Assembly: GCA_025041195.1 (NCBI GenBank)
Contig: JAKCFM010000002.1
Span: 681,771-745,770 of the forward strand
Length of the DNA stretch: 64,000 nt
Direction of reading: 5' to 3'
Origin: Halobacteriales archaeon YIM A00013
GTDB lineage: Archaea > Halobacteriota > Halobacteria > Halobacteriales > Haloarculaceae
A program made the position numbers and the translations under genes. The notes under the pieces were generated by a model. That model did not search any database and was not told where the DNA came from. It worked only from the letters and a program-made list of their open reading frames with translations. Shown piece after piece: positions 36,597-48,265 of this stretch; within the stretch, counting starts at the first letter, position 1, and the number at the start of each line of letters is the position of its first letter.

Positions 36597-36748
36597 TATC
36601 CCAACGCTGAGCAAACCGAAGGTTTGCGAGGTTCGAGAATCTTCGATTCGCTCGACTCGGGAATCCTCGTCGCCAGATTACATCTGGCGGGCAACCAGAA
36701 CGCGAAGCGTTCTGGTGACGCCCTTTAGGGCGGGGAGGATGTCAAGGG
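36597..36748 (+). ncRNA. Candidate omega RNA (reRNA) region at the element's right end
   Basis: TnpB guide RNAs arise from the 3' end of tnpB through the right end. Here the 152 bases after the stop hold hairpins gcaaacc-gaa-ggtttgc (36611-36627), cgccagat-tac-atctggcg (36671-36689), a ten-pair stem at 36694-36716 and cgccc-ttta-gggcg (36719-36732). The guide would read into flanking DNA after 36748. Expression is not shown. Confidence 0.5.
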
Positions 36749-36869
36749 GATGCTGTTTGCGGGCGGCGGGCTCACGAGCATGGCAAGCACGGCCCTCGTC
36801 GGTCGATACGCGTTTACTGATGCAGACCAGCTACAGCGATTCGATGGTGACACAGCCCACGAGGGCTGA
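36749..36869 (+). pseudogene. fetB: FetB-like permease, C-terminal fragment after the IS
   Basis: The frame MLFAGGGLTSMASTALVGRY...FDGDTAHEG followed by TGA gives 39 residues. It holds the last hydrophobic helix and the short tail expected for FetB, continuing directly from the IM at 35060 once the element is removed. It has no start signal of its own and is not expected to be expressed as a functional product. Confidence 0.85.
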
Positions 36870-36979
36870 CCACAGGTCACACGCGATCGGTTACAGCTGC
36901 CAGCCACAGATCGGTCCGCTTTCACCCCCGAAATCGCTGGAGCCGACGTGTTTTTGAGAGCGTTCCACGAACGATTCGC

Positions 36980-38149
36980 ATGAAGATTGTCAACGTATCG
37001 GCAATACCAGTTGACGTTCCACTCAGATCACTCGATGAGCCACTCGGGATCGCACCGTACGTCACTAACCATGGCCGTCTTGAGTCGATGGAGCGCGTGC
37101 TCGTTCGCGTTGAAACTGACGGTGGCACCACTGGCTGGGGTGAAATGCGGGTGTTTCTGTCGCCAGCAGCGACCGTCTCGATCATTGAAGACGGGATCGG
37201 CCCGCTCGTCGAGGGCCAGTCGCCGTTCGAAATCGAAGGCCTTCGCCGGCAGGTGTTCGTCGAGTACACGAACACGGACATGTTCTTCGCCGCCGTGGAG
37301 ATGGCCTGCTGGGATATCGTGGGAAAAACGCTCGATAGTCCCGTCTATGAGTTGCTCGGTGGGTGGACGGCTCCATCGCAGACCACCAGAACGCACCGTC
37401 AGACGAAGCCCTCCGGTGTATCTGGCCCTGATGACGTTCCTGTGGCGTTCTGTCTCGGGATCTGCTCGCCGTCCGTCTCCCGCGAGAAAGCCAGCGAAGC
37501 GGTCGATGCCGGGTTTCGTGTCCTCAAAACCAAAGCCGGTAGGGACTGGCGGGATGACGTGGCGAGAATTGAAGCCATGCACGATGCAACCGACGGGCAA
37601 TTGGAATTTCGGCTGGATCCGAATCAGGGCTGGACGCCCGACGAGGCCGTACGGGTTGGCTCGAAGCTTGAGCGGGCTGGAATCCATCTGCAGTATCTCG
37701 AACAGCCGATTCGGGTGAACGCCCATCGCTCTCTGGCCCGGCTTCGCCAGCGGTTGTCTCAGCCGATTGCTCCGAACGAGGACACGTACATCCCACAGAA
37801 CTGTCGTCGGCTCATCGAGGCTGGAGCAATGGACGTTGGAGTACTCGATATGACTCCAGCAGGTGGAATCAGTGGGTTGCGAGCGCAAGCGGCCATTCTC
37901 GAAGACGCGGGTATTCCGTTTACACACCACTGTGCGTTCGATCTGGGTGTCCGCACCGCAGCAATCGCGCATGCAGTGACTGGGATTCCTGGCTTTTCTC
38001 TGCCACCGGATTCGACCTACTATGGCTGGGAAGCCGACATCATCGACGACCCACTGACGATCACGGATGGTGCGCTTTCGGTGCCGACGGCTGCTGGTCT
38101 GGGTGTGTCAATTGACGACGCCGCGGTGGAACGATATCGAATACGGTGA
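36980..38149 (+). CDS. Enolase-superfamily enzyme (mandelate racemase/muconate lactonizing type)
   Basis: 389 residues. The capping domain covers about 1-125, then the barrel. Catalytic features: LKTKAGRD with the K-x-K pair, the first metal Asp in RLDPNQGW, the second Glu in LEQPI, the third ligand in APNEDTYI, and VLDMTPAGGISG and THHCAFDLG nearer the end, where a His lies. The K-x-K motif marks the MLE/dipeptide-epimerase/o-succinylbenzoate subgroup, but the substrate cannot be told. The gene starts 110 bases after the fetB remnant and is followed by an alpha/beta hydrolase on the same strand, possibly the same unit. Confidence 0.9.
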   Translation: MKIVNVSAIPVDVPLRSLDEPLGIAPYVTNHGRLESMERVLVRVETDGGTTGWGEMRVFLSPAATVSIIEDGIGPLVEGQSPFEIEGLRRQVFVEYTNTDMFFAAVEMACWDIVGKTLDSPVYELLGGWTAPSQTTRTHRQTKPSGVSGPDDVPVAFCLGICSPSVSREKASEAVDAGFRVLKTKAGRDWRDDVARIEAMHDATDGQLEFRLDPNQGWTPDEAVRVGSKLERAGIHLQYLEQPIRVNAHRSLARLRQRLSQPIAPNEDTYIPQNCRRLIEAGAMDVGVLDMTPAGGISGLRAQAAILEDAGIPFTHHCAFDLGVRTAAIAHAVTGIPGFSLPPDSTYYGWEADIIDDPLTITDGALSVPTAAGLGVSIDDAAVERYRIR

Positions 38150-38245
38150 CCTTCCGTACTCTACCGTTGATTATCACAGATCTGGCCGACCAGGCTCCTA
38201 TACCACACAACGATTGAATACCATGGCGAACGCATGATTTCATCG

Positions 38246-39151
38246 ATGGCAGAAACCACTGATTCGACGAGCACTGACGCGTCATTACTTGACGATGCTC
38301 GTGTTTCTTCTACCTACCGTGATGGAGACGGCGTCAGGCTCCACGTCGTAGCGGCTGGCGACCCCGACGGGCCGCTCGTCGTCTTGCTTCACGGCTATCC
38401 CGATTTCTGGTATGGCTGGCACAACCAGCTTCGCTCTCTGGTTGACGCTGGCTATCGCGTTCTCGTTCCGGATCAACGTGGGTACAATTTGAGCGAGGCC
38501 CCCGAGGGTATCGACGCGTATCGGCTCTCGAATCTTGAGGCTGATGTCCGTGCGCTGATCGAAAGCGAGGGCCGACACTCGGCTCACGTTGTGGGTCACG
38601 ATTTCGGTGCGTACGTCGCCTGGTCTCTCGCGCTCAGCGAGCCAGACAGCGTCGAACGGCTCGCTATTTTCAACGTTCCTCATCCGACGGCGTATCACGC
38701 ATTTATCCGTCGCTCTCCCCGACAGCTTGCACGAAGTTGGTACGCCCTTTTTTACCAATTCCCACGGCTCCCCGACTGGTTACTGGGCCGGAACGACGCA
38801 GCCTTGTTGGTGTCAGCGCTCAAAAAATCGGCAAACGCCGGTACGTTTGACGATGACGCTATTCGTCGGTATCGAGCTGCCTGGCGTCAACACGGTGTGA
38901 CGCCCATGATCAACTGGTATCGTGGGCTCCGACGCTCGGAACAGCCAGCACGTGACACCGTCACCCAGCCCACATTGATTTGTTGGGGCGAAGCTGATAT
39001 TGCGCTCTGTCCGGGGTTAGCAGACCGCTCGGTCGAATACTGTACGGATGGCGTTCTTAGGACGTTCCCGACGGCTTCGCACTGGGTACATCACGAACGG
39101 TCTGCAGTGACTGACGCCCTGCTTGAACACCTTCCCAGCGGTGAGGGCTGA
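38246..39151 (+). CDS. Alpha/beta hydrolase, epoxide hydrolase/dehalogenase-like
   Basis: 301 residues. HGYPDFWYGW is the oxyanion-hole motif of epoxide hydrolases, and the nucleophile elbow GHDFGAYVAW carries Asp in place of Ser, as in epoxide hydrolases and haloalkane dehalogenases. The catalytic His is in ASHWVHHE near the end, and the acid residue is probably in CWGEADIAL. A cap domain lies at about 140-220. The substrate could be an epoxide. The start M at 38246 is preferred over 38234. Confidence 0.88.
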   Translation: MAETTDSTSTDASLLDDARVSSTYRDGDGVRLHVVAAGDPDGPLVVLLHGYPDFWYGWHNQLRSLVDAGYRVLVPDQRGYNLSEAPEGIDAYRLSNLEADVRALIESEGRHSAHVVGHDFGAYVAWSLALSEPDSVERLAIFNVPHPTAYHAFIRRSPRQLARSWYALFYQFPRLPDWLLGRNDAALLVSALKKSANAGTFDDDAIRRYRAAWRQHGVTPMINWYRGLRRSEQPARDTVTQPTLICWGEADIALCPGLADRSVEYCTDGVLRTFPTASHWVHHERSAVTDALLEHLPSGEG

Positions 39152-39202
39152 ACTGTCGCAGCAATTGATACGTATTACTGGTTTGCGTACCACAATCATT
39201 CC

Positions 39203-40432
39203 ATGGAAATCAACACTGAACGACGCCGGCTGTTAGCGAGCAGTGGCACGGTTGTCGGCTCGTTGTTCGCCTGGCAGTTTCGATCCACGGGGTCACGACC
39301 CCCAGGTCAGGCCCCTTCGTCGGCGTGGCCGATGGCCCAGCGTGATCCGGGTGGAACGAGTCACGCTCCTGAGGCAACGCCGCCGAAAGATACGGTCTCG
39401 ATCCGGTGGCAACAACAGATTGATTCCGTATTTGGGGCGAGCGTTCCGCCAACACCGATTGTCGCAAATGGACTGGTGTATGCTGTTGGCAGGGAGCTTC
39501 TCTGTGTGGACGCCACAACCGGCGAGGTACGATTCCGTGAGGACACCGACGGTTCAGGATCGCCGGCGGTTGCTCCTGCACGAGCGTATCGATCCCCGAC
39601 GATTGCGTTCGCCACGGCTACAAGAGCAGTCGGTATCCACGGCCGTGGTGGCTCCTTGATAGCGGGGGTTTCGCCTGGGCACAGACGCTGGCAGACCCCA
39701 CCACTGACGCAAGGGGTGTCATTATTTGGCAGTGGCTCTCACCGGTCTGATGCTGTGGCAGTTGATGAGACGGTGTTCATGGTTGTGGGCGAGAAACTGC
39801 TCGCCATCGATGCGAGCAGTGGTCGAATCCGCTGGCGTGCAGCTGGCGGTGGCAGTCGGCCGGTCGTTTATGACGGGACAGTTTACGTTCCGAACTTCGG
39901 GGTGGGGGTGATTGGGTATGACGTAGATACTGGCGAACGAACGTTCGGACCCGCTGATGGGACGTCGATGGCAGGATCTGTAACGGCGACGTCAGGGTTG
40001 CTCGTCGTCGGCACCGGCGATGGACTTGCAGGGATCGGATACGATGGAACGACTCACTGGGAGTTTGCCCCACCCCGATTGGACCATGATACTGGGGCCG
40101 TCGCCATAGCCAATGGTGTTGCGTTCGCTGGAATGATCGGAAAGAAGCACGATCAACTGGTTGCAGTCGATATCGAAGGTGGGACTGAACTGTGGCGCAG
40201 CAATATCCATCCCGAGAGAAGTCCGCGATTTGCGCCGCCCGCAGTCGCGGACGGCGTCGTCTATTACCCAACGGAGGATCGTGGTATGGTGGCCGTCACT
40301 GCGGCTGACGGACGAGTACGATGGCGATTCGAACCTGGTGATGCGTTCGGGCCGCTGTCGCCGGCCGCACTCGTGGGTGAGACGCTGTACGTGCACGGAA
40401 GCGGAACGCTCTATGCACTGACTGAAGCCTGA
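39203..40432 (+). CDS. Tat-exported PQQ-like beta-propeller protein
   Basis: 409 residues. The N-terminus ERRRLLASSGTVVGSLFAW resembles a Tat signal. Blade repeats follow: LVYAVGRELLCVDATTGEVR, EKLLAIDASSGRIRWRA, GYDVDTGERTFGP, LVAVDIEGGTELWRSN, GMVAVTAADGRVRWRFE, each with the A-x-D-x-x-x-G pattern. It resembles the protein at 25451-26695 in build and length. Likely a cell-surface or periplasm-like binding or scaffold protein; no enzymatic residues are evident. Confidence 0.82.
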   Translation: MEINTERRRLLASSGTVVGSLFAWQFRSTGSRPPGQAPSSAWPMAQRDPGGTSHAPEATPPKDTVSIRWQQQIDSVFGASVPPTPIVANGLVYAVGRELLCVDATTGEVRFREDTDGSGSPAVAPARAYRSPTIAFATATRAVGIHGRGGSLIAGVSPGHRRWQTPPLTQGVSLFGSGSHRSDAVAVDETVFMVVGEKLLAIDASSGRIRWRAAGGGSRPVVYDGTVYVPNFGVGVIGYDVDTGERTFGPADGTSMAGSVTATSGLLVVGTGDGLAGIGYDGTTHWEFAPPRLDHDTGAVAIANGVAFAGMIGKKHDQLVAVDIEGGTELWRSNIHPERSPRFAPPAVADGVVYYPTEDRGMVAVTAADGRVRWRFEPGDAFGPLSPAALVGETLYVHGSGTLYALTEA

Positions 40433-40541
40433 ATTTCTGCGTGGGATCCCAGATCGTCCGTACCAGCGTTGCGCTCACGGTCGTGCCAACCAACCTCCAT
40501 CAGTCATTATTACAGTGAATCGACGAGAAATCAGTGTACGA

Positions 40542-41246
40542 ATGACGACCGCACCTGATGATGGTCCGAATCCAACGCTCTCGAATCCCGACCCCACGCT
40601 TGGTGGTCACCCCGGCGGGCCACACCACGACGAAGCGCCGTTTCCAGCCGTTGCAACCGCGGTTCGTGCGTCCCTCGCCTCCGATGCATCGGGCCACGAC
40701 ATGCACCACGCTTGGCGTGTGTTTCGGCTCACCCAGCGGTTTGCAGAGGAACTGGGTGGTGATCACGTGGTTGTTGGGTGTGCTGCGCTGACCCACGATC
40801 TTCACCGGGTGCAGGGAGATGGCACCGGCTGTGACCCCAGGGCGACGCTACAGACGATAGATCAGATTCTTACGGCAGTTGGAATCGATGCCCAGCGGCG
40901 TGAATCCGTACACCATTGTGTCGCAGTTCACGATGAACTCGAATTCCGCGGTGAGAATCCCACTCCTGAGACGATCGAGGCGAAGATTCTCCGTGATGCG
41001 GACAATCTCGACGCGATGGGTGCGGTGGGTGTCGCGCGAACGTTCGCGTTTGGGGGCGTTCATGGGACGCCGTTCTGGGATCCCACCGGTACGGAGTACT
41101 CCCAACTCTATCACTTTGAAGACAAACTGCTCCGTCTGCGGGACGAACTGCACACGGAACCTGCCCGTCAACTCGCCGGTCGCCGACACGAATTTCTGGA
41201 GGAGTTTTTCGAACGTTTTCTGGCGGAATGGCACGGCGAATCCTGA
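40542..41246 (+). CDS. HD-domain phosphohydrolase (YedJ-like)
   Basis: 234 residues. The metal motif is H...HD: DMHHAWRVFRLTQRF, then the HD doublet in LTHDLHR, then VHHCVAVHDE and the Asp of LRDADNLDAMGAVGVARTF. The D-A-D-x-L-D-A-x-G-A pattern is typical of the YedJ/HD family acting on nucleotides or phosphorylated small molecules. The ATG at 40542 (MTTAPDDG) is used; a longer frame reaches 40515. It ends 69 bases before the M24 gene, convergent to it. Confidence 0.88.
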   Translation: MTTAPDDGPNPTLSNPDPTLGGHPGGPHHDEAPFPAVATAVRASLASDASGHDMHHAWRVFRLTQRFAEELGGDHVVVGCAALTHDLHRVQGDGTGCDPRATLQTIDQILTAVGIDAQRRESVHHCVAVHDELEFRGENPTPETIEAKILRDADNLDAMGAVGVARTFAFGGVHGTPFWDPTGTEYSQLYHFEDKLLRLRDELHTEPARQLAGRRHEFLEEFFERFLAEWHGES

Positions 41247-41315
41247 GCGACGAAAAAAAGCCTGAGGGATGGGGTCGATTGGCCGTGAGTGGGTTGTCGC
41301 TCACGGCTGTGATCC

Positions 41316-42626
41316 TTACGTATCGACGTAGAGCACCCCCGGTCGAACGACGACGTCGTCGTGGACGTACGATTCGACAGACCGTGTCGGCCATTCGCCT
41401 GTCAACGTGAGCGGTTCGTAACCCGACGCAGAGACGAGGACGGTCCCTTCGCTTTTCGTTCCCTGCAGCGTTGGGTTCCAGGCGTAGGCCATTGGTCCGC
41501 TTACTGGCGTTGAATCGTCTGGAGTTGCCACCCACTCTCGACTGGCGTAGCCGGCCGCACCCCCTTGGTGGTGGAGCGTCCACTCGTCTGGGACGCCAGC
41601 GTGTTCGTACGCGGACTGGATCGCCCCAAACACGTCCCCCGCCGTTCCATTGTTCTGGATCGCTCGCCGTGTTGCTCCGAGTGCGGTGGCGTCGACCCGT
41701 AACACGCGCTCAGTCCGGCGCTCGAACCATTCGGGCGGGTCGAACGCCACCGTTCGGGTACAGCTCGCGTACAGTCCAGCACGGCGGCCCACGACTGAGA
41801 TCGATACGTAGCCGTTCAGCTCTGCGTCGGTTGGCACTGGATGGCGGTATTTCTGGGCGCGCTCTTCGCCGGCGACGAGCACTACCGGATGCTCAAGGCC
41901 GAACGCGTCCATCGTTGAGCTGACTGCCCTGGCTGCTTCTCGCTCGGTGTCATGGGGGCGGAGCGTCTTGCAGACGCCCTCTAGCGCACGGGCAGTGTCT
42001 TCACCGATCGATCTGTACATCTCCTGTTCGCGCTCAGTGAGTGGCTGTCGCAGTGTGGTGGCGGTTACGCGATCGAATCCTGGAACGTCGAAGTCAGCCG
42101 CTGCTGGTGTGGCGGCAACCGATGCGACGGTGTCTGCGACAGAACTTGCGTGCCAGCCGAACGTGACGATCTCTACCTCCGGGGAGCCACGATTGTGTCC
42201 CGGCGGGCCGCCGTGAGGATGGTTTTCAGTATTGTGGCCGCCTTTTCCAACACCGTGTGGCGGTCCATCGAATAACTCCTCACGAACGAGCGCCCGTTCG
42301 TCGTTGTCGACCACGATCGTAAGCGTATCGCCGTCATACCCCACCGCGGCGACGCCGGTCGATGAACTCCGGTCGATGATGTTACTGTGTCCGGTCAGCC
42401 ACACGTATGAATCCGAGTCCGCAAACCAGACGGATTCCAGATCGTTCGACGACAGATACGTGTCGAGACGGGACAGCTTCGGTTGGTGATCGCCAGTTCC
42501 ATGCCACGGTGGCCGCTCAGCTCCAGCCACACCGGACAGCATCCCGGTGGTGAGCGCTGCGCCGTTCGCTAGCTTCAAAAACGTTCGCCGGTCGAGCTCG
42601 AAGGGTTGGTTTCGTCCCACGCACAC
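41316..42626 (-). CDS. Tat-exported M24 (Xaa-Pro aminopeptidase/creatinase) fold protein, metal ligands degenerate
   Basis: 436 residues if translation starts at the GTG at 42626; another GTG is at 42620, and no ATG lies close upstream of the signal. A Tat signal ELDRRTFLKLANGAALTTG is followed by a creatinase-type N-terminal domain and a pita-bread M24 domain. Usual metal-ligand positions are replaced: around ISVVGRRAGLYASCTRTV the aspartates are absent, the GHGIG-type His region is HHQGGAAGY, and the EPG region is AYAWNPTLQG. The fold is kept without the dimetal site, so it is probably a creatinase-like or non-peptidase enzyme or a binding protein. A Gly/His-rich insertion (GGHNTENHPHGG) could bind metal. 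Confidence 0.8.
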   Translation of the reverse strand: MCVGRNQPFELDRRTFLKLANGAALTTGMLSGVAGAERPPWHGTGDHQPKLSRLDTYLSSNDLESVWFADSDSYVWLTGHSNIIDRSSSTGVAAVGYDGDTLTIVVDNDERALVREELFDGPPHGVGKGGHNTENHPHGGPPGHNRGSPEVEIVTFGWHASSVADTVASVAATPAAADFDVPGFDRVTATTLRQPLTEREQEMYRSIGEDTARALEGVCKTLRPHDTEREAARAVSSTMDAFGLEHPVVLVAGEERAQKYRHPVPTDAELNGYVSISVVGRRAGLYASCTRTVAFDPPEWFERRTERVLRVDATALGATRRAIQNNGTAGDVFGAIQSAYEHAGVPDEWTLHHQGGAAGYASREWVATPDDSTPVSGPMAYAWNPTLQGTKSEGTVLVSASGYEPLTLTGEWPTRSVESYVHDDVVVRPGVLYVDT

Positions 42627-42907
42627 TGATACTATTGAACAAATAAATAATTTTTGATCATAGAATATTAGAATAAATTCGCTATGGTCGTATAGATTGA
42701 ATGGAAAATGTGTTATATCCCGCGATGTCGGACGGATTTGACGGATAGATACAGATGGTAGAATTGGCATTTTTGAGCTATCCCCAGATAGTTGAGCTAT
42801 CATCTCTGTCCCGCAGTCAGCGGGGGCTCCACCACCAGTTGCAGTATCTCGGAAGTGGGTCTTCCAATGGAGTTGTTTGGCACCTCGAACAACGATATTT
42901 GACACAC

Positions 42908-43588
42908 TCACTCCTTGGCGCTGTCCTGAAGCGTCGCCCCACCGTTCATCCACTCAATTGTTTCCTGGGTGCTCAGCACGGCAGCACCGATTCCATCGAT
43001 TTCCGCAAGCGCACGTGGATACGTTCCTGACGTCGCATCGGGGACGAATACGATTCGAAAGTCGCGTTGACTCGCGTCGTAGATCGTCGTTCGGGGGCAG
43101 TTCGGGAAATTACAACCACAGATAACGAGCGTGTCGATCGATCTGGTGTGTGCGAACGCTTCCAGATCGGTTCGGTGGAATGCGCTCCAGCGTGGCTTGT
43201 ACATCGCCCATTCGTTCGGGCCGAGCGGCTGGAACGCCCCCGCAAGCAGGGTATCAGCGTCGAGACTCACTGCTGGCGAGGGTTTCAGCGCGTCAACAAG
43301 CTGTGATCCGTCTGTGTCGGGACGAAGCACGCCGGTGCCGTCTTCGATTGCGGCACGTCGACACGGATCAACGTTCGATCCATCGTCCTGATACAGCCGA
43401 ACGACGTGGACAACTGGCGCATTCTGATCTCGAAACGTCGCCACCAGTTCTCGAATGCGTGGAACAACTGCGGCCGTTCCCTCGATCTCCCAGGGAGCAC
43501 CGGGAAGTGAGACGTCGTTTTGAACGTCAATTGTGAGCAGTGCGGTCCGATTGGCATGGGGTCGAACGTAGCTGTCCATATCGATCAT
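42908..43588 (-). CDS. Isochorismatase-family cysteine hydrolase
   Basis: 226 residues. The catalytic triad is Asp in LLTIDVQND, Lys in MYKPRWSAF and Cys in CGCNFPNCPRTT (the second Cys follows ICGCNF and aligns with the nucleophile of the nicotinamidase/isochorismatase fold). These enzymes cut amide or vinyl-ether bonds; the substrate is unknown, with ureidoacrylate or N-carbamoyl compounds possible. A second in-frame ATG lies at 43579. The gene has a long AT-rich region upstream. Confidence 0.88.
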   Translation of the reverse strand: MIDMDSYVRPHANRTALLTIDVQNDVSLPGAPWEIEGTAAVVPRIRELVATFRDQNAPVVHVVRLYQDDGSNVDPCRRAAIEDGTGVLRPDTDGSQLVDALKPSPAVSLDADTLLAGAFQPLGPNEWAMYKPRWSAFHRTDLEAFAHTRSIDTLVICGCNFPNCPRTTIYDASQRDFRIVFVPDATSGTYPRALAEIDGIGAAVLSTQETIEWMNGGATLQDSAKE

Positions 43589-44330
43589 AGCGCTATCCCC
43601 GAGACGGAACTGTCCTCTTCAAGTGATGTTCGCACATCTGTAAACCGATCATTTTGATCGATGGAGGGCATCCCGAGATCGGCTGCTGTCACGACGTATG
43701 GATTGCTCGAACGAGGTTGGAATTCCTCTGAAACGGTTCGAGCGGTGGTGTGACGGGATATGATTTTATATTTCACATCCATATATGGACTAATATACCC
43801 AATTACTATGTTCATTTGGGTTATTGGTTATTGGATTACGTATCGTGGCTATCTCTCATAATTCTCGGATCCGTATCCGTTTTCACTGGTATTAATGAGT
43901 ACTAACAGAGACACAACATGGATGATACTCCGACAGGCCTGGGCTGCTCTCAGACTTCGAACTCACGAATTCCCCTGTCGGTATCTGTTCGCGCAACTGT
44001 GAGGCCGCGTTCGAAACGGTGTTCTCCACGCAGGATGTGTATGTCGATATAATCATCGGCAGAGATAGTGTTCTACAGCCTGAACACTGCATACGACGGT
44101 GGATCGGCTGGGTGTGTCCTAGAAACCGAGGGTTTTGTCGGCGATCTGTGATGATGAAGGGTTCATCGATCAGTCAATCATGGTGTTTGGGGCTGTCGCT
44201 CTCACTGCCGTCCGTTGTTGCACGATTTCGTCATGCGCGCGCGCACGTAGCTGTGAGTGTTCGGAACGGCTATGGTGATCACAGTATCGCTCATACCAGT
44301 CCTCATTGTATATCCCTCCGTTGCGGTCCC
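43589..44330. other. Intergenic region between isochorismatase-like and PhoU genes
   Basis: About 740 bases. An open frame spans 44019-44330 upstream of the PhoU start, but its sequence is Cys/Arg-rich and not family-like. Parts (43745-43860) are AT-rich. No RNA gene or clear repeat was found. Confidence 0.4.
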
Positions 44331-45347
44331 ATGGAGACCCGCAAGGTCCAGCTCTCGGGTGGTACCACGTACACCATCTCCCTCCCAAAGTCATGGGCTA
44401 TCGAACAGAACATCGAGGCGGGTGTTGGATTACGGCTCTTCCCACAACCGAACGGTTCGCTCCGCATCGAAACGGCGCCGAATGACAGAGCGCAGAATCG
44501 GACGGCAACAGTAAGTGTCCGATCGATCGACACTGGCGCTCTCACGAGGACGATTGAAGCGTTCTATCTCGTTGGCACCGATTCGATCACGCTCATTGAC
44601 GAAACGAATGGAGAATGGACATTCCACCGAGCGATTGCCCACGCCATCAGTGGATTAAGCGGGCTTGAGATCCTCGAAACGACCACCGAGCAAGTGGTGC
44701 TGCAAAATCTCATTGATGCAGGCGGCCGCTCGGTCCACAAGCGTGTCCTACGATTGAAGCGCCTCGTTCTCGCGATGGTTCGCGACGCGATCGATACCTT
44801 GCTGACTGGTGATGTGACGCTGAACGAATCTATTGCCGATCGAAAAACGGAGGTAGAGACGCTCTCCTGGGCTGTAGTGCGATTTTTCTGGCAGTCACTT
44901 TCTGATCTTCAGGCGGTCGAACGGCTGGGAACGTCCCGAACCGAGCTGTTTGGCTATTCGCATCTCGCACGCCAACTCAAGCGAGTGGCCGATTACGCGG
45001 TTAGCATTGCCAAACTCACCACCCACGCATTCGATCCAGAGGCGGCCACCGCCCAGAAACTCGAATCGATTGCAGATCGGGCCCAAACTACTGTCGAGCT
45101 CGGTGCTACCGTGTTCCTCTCTGACTCACACGCCAGTTTGGCGTTCGAGGCGACTGAAACGGCCGAACAGCTCGAAAGAGAGATCGATTCGTTTCGCTCC
45201 GAGCTATTTCGGCGCGACACACCTGCCGAGAGCCATCGCATCAGCCAATTGCTCGAATACACGATCCACATCGCCCAAGCAGGTGTGGAGATGGCTTCTA
45301 TGGCGATCCAGCAGGCAGCACACCAAAACGAATTGGATGTGTGCTGA
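44331..45347 (+). CDS. phoU: PhoU-domain regulator with N-terminal AbrB-like domain
   Basis: 338 residues. Residues about 1-50 (METRKVQLSGGTTYTISLPKSWA) form a SpoVT/AbrB-type swapped-hairpin DNA-binding domain, and about 110-335 are helical with two PhoU-like bundles (LVLAMVRDAIDTLLTGD, YSHLARQLKRVADYAVSIAK, LLEYTIHIAQAGVEMASMAI). This fused form is common in haloarchaea, where it is thought to regulate phosphate uptake. No pst transporter genes are nearby. The ATG at 44331 matches the family start. Confidence 0.9.
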   Translation: METRKVQLSGGTTYTISLPKSWAIEQNIEAGVGLRLFPQPNGSLRIETAPNDRAQNRTATVSVRSIDTGALTRTIEAFYLVGTDSITLIDETNGEWTFHRAIAHAISGLSGLEILETTTEQVVLQNLIDAGGRSVHKRVLRLKRLVLAMVRDAIDTLLTGDVTLNESIADRKTEVETLSWAVVRFFWQSLSDLQAVERLGTSRTELFGYSHLARQLKRVADYAVSIAKLTTHAFDPEAATAQKLESIADRAQTTVELGATVFLSDSHASLAFEATETAEQLEREIDSFRSELFRRDTPAESHRISQLLEYTIHIAQAGVEMASMAIQQAAHQNELDVC

Positions 45348-47947
<2,600 letters not shown>

Positions 47948-47993
47948 TCCCACCCGGCGTTTGTGGTATTGTCTGCGATTTTGAATCAGCTAC

Positions 47994-48224
47994 TCATCTC
48001 GACCCGAACTCCTCCGATATTGCCGCTTCACTGTTCGAAATTCCGTTCGATACCTGCTCGGCTATCTCATCCTTATCTACGTCGCTTACGTGTCTGTAGA
48101 TAATGTTCCGGAGACCGACCTGACCGCCGGCCGTTCGTGGATCTGCACTGGTCTCGTACTGGCTGATTCGTTCTCCGTCATGGAAAATGACGTACTTACA
48201 CGGCTTCGTCTCGCCAGCAGTCAT
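47994..48224 (-). CDS. Small hypothetical protein
   Basis: 76 residues from the ATG at 48224 (MTAGETKPCKYVIFHDGER). Acidic, with one Cys near the start, a short strand pair (KYVIFHDGERISQYE) and a helical acidic C-terminus (DVDKDEIAEQVSNGISNSEA). It matches no family I know but has a coding composition and a haloarchaeal acidic bias. The frame extends to 48272 into the MOSC gene's end. Convergent with katG. Confidence 0.55.
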   Translation of the reverse strand: MTAGETKPCKYVIFHDGERISQYETSADPRTAGGQVGLRNIIYRHVSDVDKDEIAEQVSNGISNSEAAISEEFGSR

Positions 48225-48265
48225 CTCGACGACGATGGATTCGGTGAGAGTGATGGAGACCACTG

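Larger units (their letters stand above)
35061..36748 (+). mobile_element. TnpB-only IS (IS200/IS605 superfamily, IS1341 type) inserted in fetB
   Basis: About 1.69 kb with one gene, tnpB, and no tnpA. Ends are deduced by rejoining fetB: removing 35061-36748 gives ...ATT AT|G ATG CTG TTT, restoring EYQFVIMMLFAGGG in frame with no target duplication, as expected for this superfamily; the boundary is uncertain by one G. The element follows CATTAT, a likely target/adjacent motif. Both ends carry consecutive hairpins. It needs a transposase in trans to move. Confidence 0.85.

Noticed and set aside
35100..36732. Possible CRISPR array (regular palindromes)
   Set aside because: Stem sequences differ from one hairpin to the next and there are no identical repeats with spacers; they belong to the ends of the TnpB element.
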